A DNA stretch of 7,570 bases from assembly GCA_031267775.1 (NCBI GenBank), contig JAIRYL010000219.1, positions 1 to 7,570 of the forward strand, given 5' to 3'. The translations under genes were made by a program, and so were the position numbers. Source of the stretch: Tannerellaceae bacterium (GTDB lineage Bacteria > Bacteroidota > Bacteroidia > Bacteroidales > Tannerellaceae). Shown piece after piece: positions 5,235 through 7,570 of this stretch (its first letter is position 1; the number at the start of each line of letters is the position of its first letter). A model generated the notes under the pieces. The model was not told the DNA's origin. It searched no databases and worked only from the letters and a program-made list of their open reading frames with translations.

Positions 5235-5936
5235 ATGAGTAAACTTACAAAAAATCAGAAGTTGGTTTTAGGAAAAATTGAACCGGGGAAAGTATATACA
5301 TTAAAAGAAGCGTCCGCTTTAGTAAAAGAGATTACTACTACTAAATTCGACGCATCTGTAGATGTAGACGTTCGTTTGGGAGTTGATCCGCGTAAAGCTA
5401 ATCAAATGGTAAGAGGCGTGGTTTCATTGCCTCATGGAACAGGTAAGCAAATCAGGGTTCTTGCATTATGTACACCCGATAAGGAAGCTGAAGCGAAAGA
5501 CGCTGGAGCCGACTTTGTGGGATTGGATGAATATATAAACAAAATAAAAGGCGGTTGGACTGATATCGATGTGATTATCACAATGCCTTCTATTATGGGT
5601 AAAATTGGCGCTTTGGGAAGAATTTTAGGGCCTCGCGGACTAATGCCAAATCCAAAGAGCGGTACTGTTACCAATGATATTGGTCAAGCTATAATGGAAG
5701 TGAAGCAAGGTAAAATTGACTTTAAAGTTGATAAAACCGGAATTGTTCACACTTCTGTAGGGAAGGTTTCATTTTCGCCGGATCAGATTCGTGATAATGC
5801 GAAGGAATTTATCTCTACATTGATTAAGCTGAAGCCAACTGCAGCTAAAGGTACATATATTAAGAGCATTTATCTTTCAAGCACTATGAGTGTAGGTATT
5901 AAAATAGACTCCAAGTCAGTTGAAGAAATTAGTTAA
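5235..5936 (+). CDS. rplA: 50S ribosomal protein uL1
   Basis: This is a 233-residue full-length uL1. Domain I is formed by the N- and C-terminal parts and domain II lies between (about 70-155). The L1 signature is clear at residues 119-141 (SIMGKIGALGRILGPRG, then LMPNPKSG). L1 binds the mobile stalk of 23S rRNA that moves deacylated tRNA out of the E site. In other bacteria it also represses its own operon by binding a leader mimic. The rplK leader (4707-4774) is the place to look, but I could not identify a convincing copy. It lies 16 bases after rplK and 12 before rplJ. Confidence 0.98.
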   Translation: MSKLTKNQKLVLGKIEPGKVYTLKEASALVKEITTTKFDASVDVDVRLGVDPRKANQMVRGVVSLPHGTGKQIRVLALCTPDKEAEAKDAGADFVGLDEYINKIKGGWTDIDVIITMPSIMGKIGALGRILGPRGLMPNPKSGTVTNDIGQAIMEVKQGKIDFKVDKTGIVHTSVGKVSFSPDQIRDNAKEFISTLIKLKPTAAKGTYIKSIYLSSTMSVGIKIDSKSVEEIS

Positions 5937-5948
5937 AGCAATTGAACA

Positions 5949-6482
5949 ATGAAAAAGGAAGATAAAAGCAAAATTATTGAACAACTTACTGCTACGATAA
6001 AAGAATATCCGCACTTCTATTTGACAAACACGGAATCTCTTAATGCAGAAAAAACCAATGCATTAAGGAGAGAATGTTATAAGAAAGAAGTTAAGTTGGT
6101 TGTTGTTAAAAACACATTATTGAAGAAAGCGTTAGAAAATCTGGAGGAAGATTATTCTCCGTTGCATATTGCTTTGAAAGGCAATACGGCAATCATGTTT
6201 TCTCATGTAGCAAATGTGCCCGCCCGCCTGATTAAAGATTTCACAAAAGGTTCAAAGAATAAAGAAAACGTAAAGCCTCAACTGAAAGCTGCTTATGTAC
6301 AAGAAAGCTTTTATATCGGCGCTGAGAACCTGGAAGCTTTAGTGAATGTTAAGAGTAAAAATGAACTTATTGCAGATGTTATATTTTTGTTACAATCTCC
6401 TGCAAAGAATGTTGTTTCCGCTCTTCAATCATCGGGGCAAACTATCCTTGGAGTATTAAAAACTCTGGAAGAAAAAATATAA
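5949..6482 (+). CDS. rplJ: 50S ribosomal protein uL10
   Basis: This 177-residue protein is of normal length for uL10. It starts with a helix and the LTATIKEYPHFYLTNTESL segment. Next come RRECYKKEVKLVVVKNTLLKKAL, the rRNA-binding part, and a globular core through about residue 125. The long C-terminal helix (about 135-177) should carry the binding sites for L7/L12 dimers. It is more divergent than its neighbours, as L10 usually is. Only 12 bases separate it from rplA, so the L10-binding leader known upstream of rplJ in E. coli and Bacillus cannot sit there. Control must act elsewhere or differ. Confidence 0.95.
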   Translation: MKKEDKSKIIEQLTATIKEYPHFYLTNTESLNAEKTNALRRECYKKEVKLVVVKNTLLKKALENLEEDYSPLHIALKGNTAIMFSHVANVPARLIKDFTKGSKNKENVKPQLKAAYVQESFYIGAENLEALVNVKSKNELIADVIFLLQSPAKNVVSALQSSGQTILGVLKTLEEKI

Positions 6483-6522
6483 TTATTTATACAGATAAAA
6501 CAAACATTTAAATCATATAAAA

Positions 6523-6894
6523 ATGGCAGATTTAAAAGCTTTTGCTGAACAATTAGTAAACTTGACTATAAAAGAAGTTAGTGAATTAGCGGCTATCCTC
6601 AAAGAGGATTATGGTATCGAACCTGCTGCTGCTGCTGTTGCTATTTCTGGTCCTGCTGCTGCAGCAGAAGTTGTTGAAGAAAAAACTTCTTTTGACGTAG
6701 TATTGAAAGCTCCGGGCGCTAATAAGTTGGCAATCGTTAAATTAGTAAAAGAATTGACCGGTCTTGGTTTGAAAGAAGCTAAAGACTTAGTAGACAGCGC
6801 TCCAAGCAACATCAAAGAAGGTATTGCTAAAGCAGACGCGGAAGGTTTAAAGAAAAGCTTAGAAGAAGCTGGAGCTGAAGTTGAGCTTAAATAG
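6523..6894 (+). CDS. rplL: 50S ribosomal protein bL12 (L7/L12)
   Basis: This is a 123-residue protein of standard length. The N-terminal dimerisation domain spans 1-32 (MADLKAFAEQLVNLTIKEVS). An Ala-rich flexible hinge follows at about 33-52. The globular factor-binding C-terminal domain spans 53-123, with KTSFDVVLKAPGANKLAIVK, LTGLGLKEAKDLVDSAP and a final EEAGAEVELK. Several dimers on L10 form the stalk that recruits EF-Tu, EF-G, IF2 and release factors. The hinge is encoded by runs of GCT codons. A 40-base A/T-rich leader separates it from rplJ, and a strong stem-loop follows before rpoB. Confidence 0.98.
   Translation: MADLKAFAEQLVNLTIKEVSELAAILKEDYGIEPAAAAVAISGPAAAAEVVEEKTSFDVVLKAPGANKLAIVKLVKELTGLGLKEAKDLVDSAPSNIKEGIAKADAEGLKKSLEEAGAEVELK
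6622..6667 (+). repeat. GCT-rich codon repeat in the L7/L12 hinge
   Basis: Two runs beginning CCTGCTGCTGC (6622 and 6652) encode Pro-Ala-Ala-Ala-Ala each time. The second ends in the palindrome CTGCTGCAGCAG (6656-6667). It reflects the low-complexity hinge and could vary in length between strains by slippage. Confidence 0.7.
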
Positions 6895-6921
6895 TATTAT
6901 AGCCTGTAGATCAGGTAACTT

Positions 6922-6961
6922 GGTTAAGAATCATTGATAAAAAATGATTCTTAGCCTTTTT
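6922..6961 (+). terminator. Stem-loop with T-run between rplL and rpoB (probable partial terminator)
   Basis: Bases 6922-6935 pair with 6943-6956 to give a 14-pair stem with one G-U pair around the seven-base loop GATAAAA. Five T residues (6957-6961) follow directly. This has the form of a Rho-independent terminator. Since rpoB follows 40 bases later and I see no good promoter between, partial termination that lowers rpoBC expression relative to the ribosomal proteins is the likely role, as known for E. coli at the same junction. Confidence 0.75.
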
Positions 6962-7001
6962 GTGTCTGTATTTTCATTAAGTTCAATAAATTCCTTATTA
7001 A

Positions 7002-7570
7002 ATGTCTTCAACAACTGGAAACCAAAGAATTAATTTCGCTTCGATAAAAAATTCACTCCCATATCCGGATTTTCTCGAAGTACAATTGAAGTCATTCCAA
7101 GACTTTCTTCAACTTGATACGCCTCCTGAAAAGAGAAAAAAGGAGGGATTATACAAGGTATTTGCAGAAAATTTTCCTATTGCCGATACCCGTAATAACT
7201 TTGTGTTAGAGTTCTTAGACTATTACATAGATCCTCCTCGATATACTATTAGCGAGTGTATTGCGCGCGGGCTAACTTACAGCGTCCCCTTAAAAGCAAA
7301 ACTAAAATTATATTGTACAGATCCGGATCATGAAGATTTTGATACGGTGATACAAGACGTATATTTGGGTCCAATCCCTTATATGACTGAAAGAGGAACT
7401 TTTGTTATAAACGGGGCAGAACGCGTAGTTGTATCTCAGTTGCATCGTTCGCCGGGGGTATTCTTCGGGCAAAGCATACATGCAAACGGTACCAAACTGT
7501 ATTCGGCGCGTATCATACCGTTTAAAGGTTCATGGATCGAGTTTGCTACAGATATTAATAACGTGATGTA
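7002..7570 (+). CDS. rpoB: DNA-directed RNA polymerase subunit beta, N-terminal part (3' truncated by window edge)
   Basis: The frame is open from ATG 7002 to the window end, giving 189 residues plus two bases. It matches the N-terminal protrusion and start of the lobe of the beta subunit. Visible segments are PYPDFLEVQLKSFQDFLQ (20-37), the Bacteroidota-like VFAENFPIADTRNNFVLEF (53-71), and the universal block MTERGTFVINGAERVVVSQL (128-147) followed by HRSPGVFF. The catalytic and rifampicin regions lie beyond the window. The start fits, because the sequence aligns with family N-termini and is preceded by an A/T-rich leader. It is last in the rplKAJL-rpoB order, 107 bases after rplL, behind the stem-loop at 6922-6961. 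Confidence 0.97.
   Translation, partial: MSSTTGNQRINFASIKNSLPYPDFLEVQLKSFQDFLQLDTPPEKRKKEGLYKVFAENFPIADTRNNFVLEFLDYYIDPPRYTISECIARGLTYSVPLKAKLKLYCTDPDHEDFDTVIQDVYLGPIPYMTERGTFVINGAERVVVSQLHRSPGVFFGQSIHANGTKLYSARIIPFKGSWIEFATDINNVM

Noticed and set aside
5432..5674. Minus-strand frame opposite rplA, and similar frames opposite tuf, nusG and rplL
   Set aside because: They are shadows of strongly conserved genes with no recognisable family match or start context.
6959..6994. Promoter before rpoB using TTTG at 6959-6962
   Set aside because: The candidate -7 boxes (TAAGTTCA, TAAATTCC) each have two mismatches and spacings of 15 and 24, outside the usual range.

Overview
This window is a chromosomal housekeeping region from a bacterium of the phylum Bacteroidota, most likely the order Bacteroidales. 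The evidence is EF-Tu, bS21, RpoB N-terminus and L7/L12 sequences of Bacteroides type, near-absence of Shine-Dalgarno sites with A-rich leaders instead, and two good matches to the Bacteroidota sigma-ABfr promoter (TTTG, 19-base spacer, TAnnTTTG). All genes lie on the + strand. I cannot name a genus.

Layout. Bases 1-522 hold the C-terminal part of an MtnA-type isomerase of methionine salvage. A promoter at 527-557 then starts a small operon of rpsU (bS21), a Xer-type tyrosine recombinase and hpf (short ribosome hibernation factor). The recombinase and hpf overlap by 11 bases. A second strong promoter at 2107-2137 precedes four tRNA genes (Thr-UGU, Tyr-GUA, Gly-UCC, Thr-GGU), then tuf, tRNA-Trp, secE, nusG, rplK, rplA, rplJ, rplL and the first 189 codons of rpoB. 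This second block is the classic translation, secretion and transcription supercluster. A long stem-loop with a T-run separates rplL from rpoB and probably acts as a partial terminator.

How the genes work together. tuf delivers aminoacyl-tRNA. L11, L1, L10 and L7/L12 build the stalks that recruit and release factors. NusG and RpoB belong to the transcription machinery, and SecE to the SecYEG channel. bS21 and HPF both act on the 30S subunit. bS21 is reported to hide the anti-Shine-Dalgarno in this phylum. hpf carries the one textbook, well-spaced Shine-Dalgarno site that I found in the window, which suggests a possible regulatory link.

I found no mobile element, CRISPR array, defence locus or undescribed multigene system. 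The points worth a second look are small: an Asp-to-Asn change at the expected catalytic position of MtnA, the bS21/HPF Shine-Dalgarno link, an inverted repeat touching the recombinase GTG start, a hairpin that begins where the tRNA-tuf promoter should start transcription, the rplL-rpoB stem-loop, and stem mismatches in two tRNA-Thr genes.
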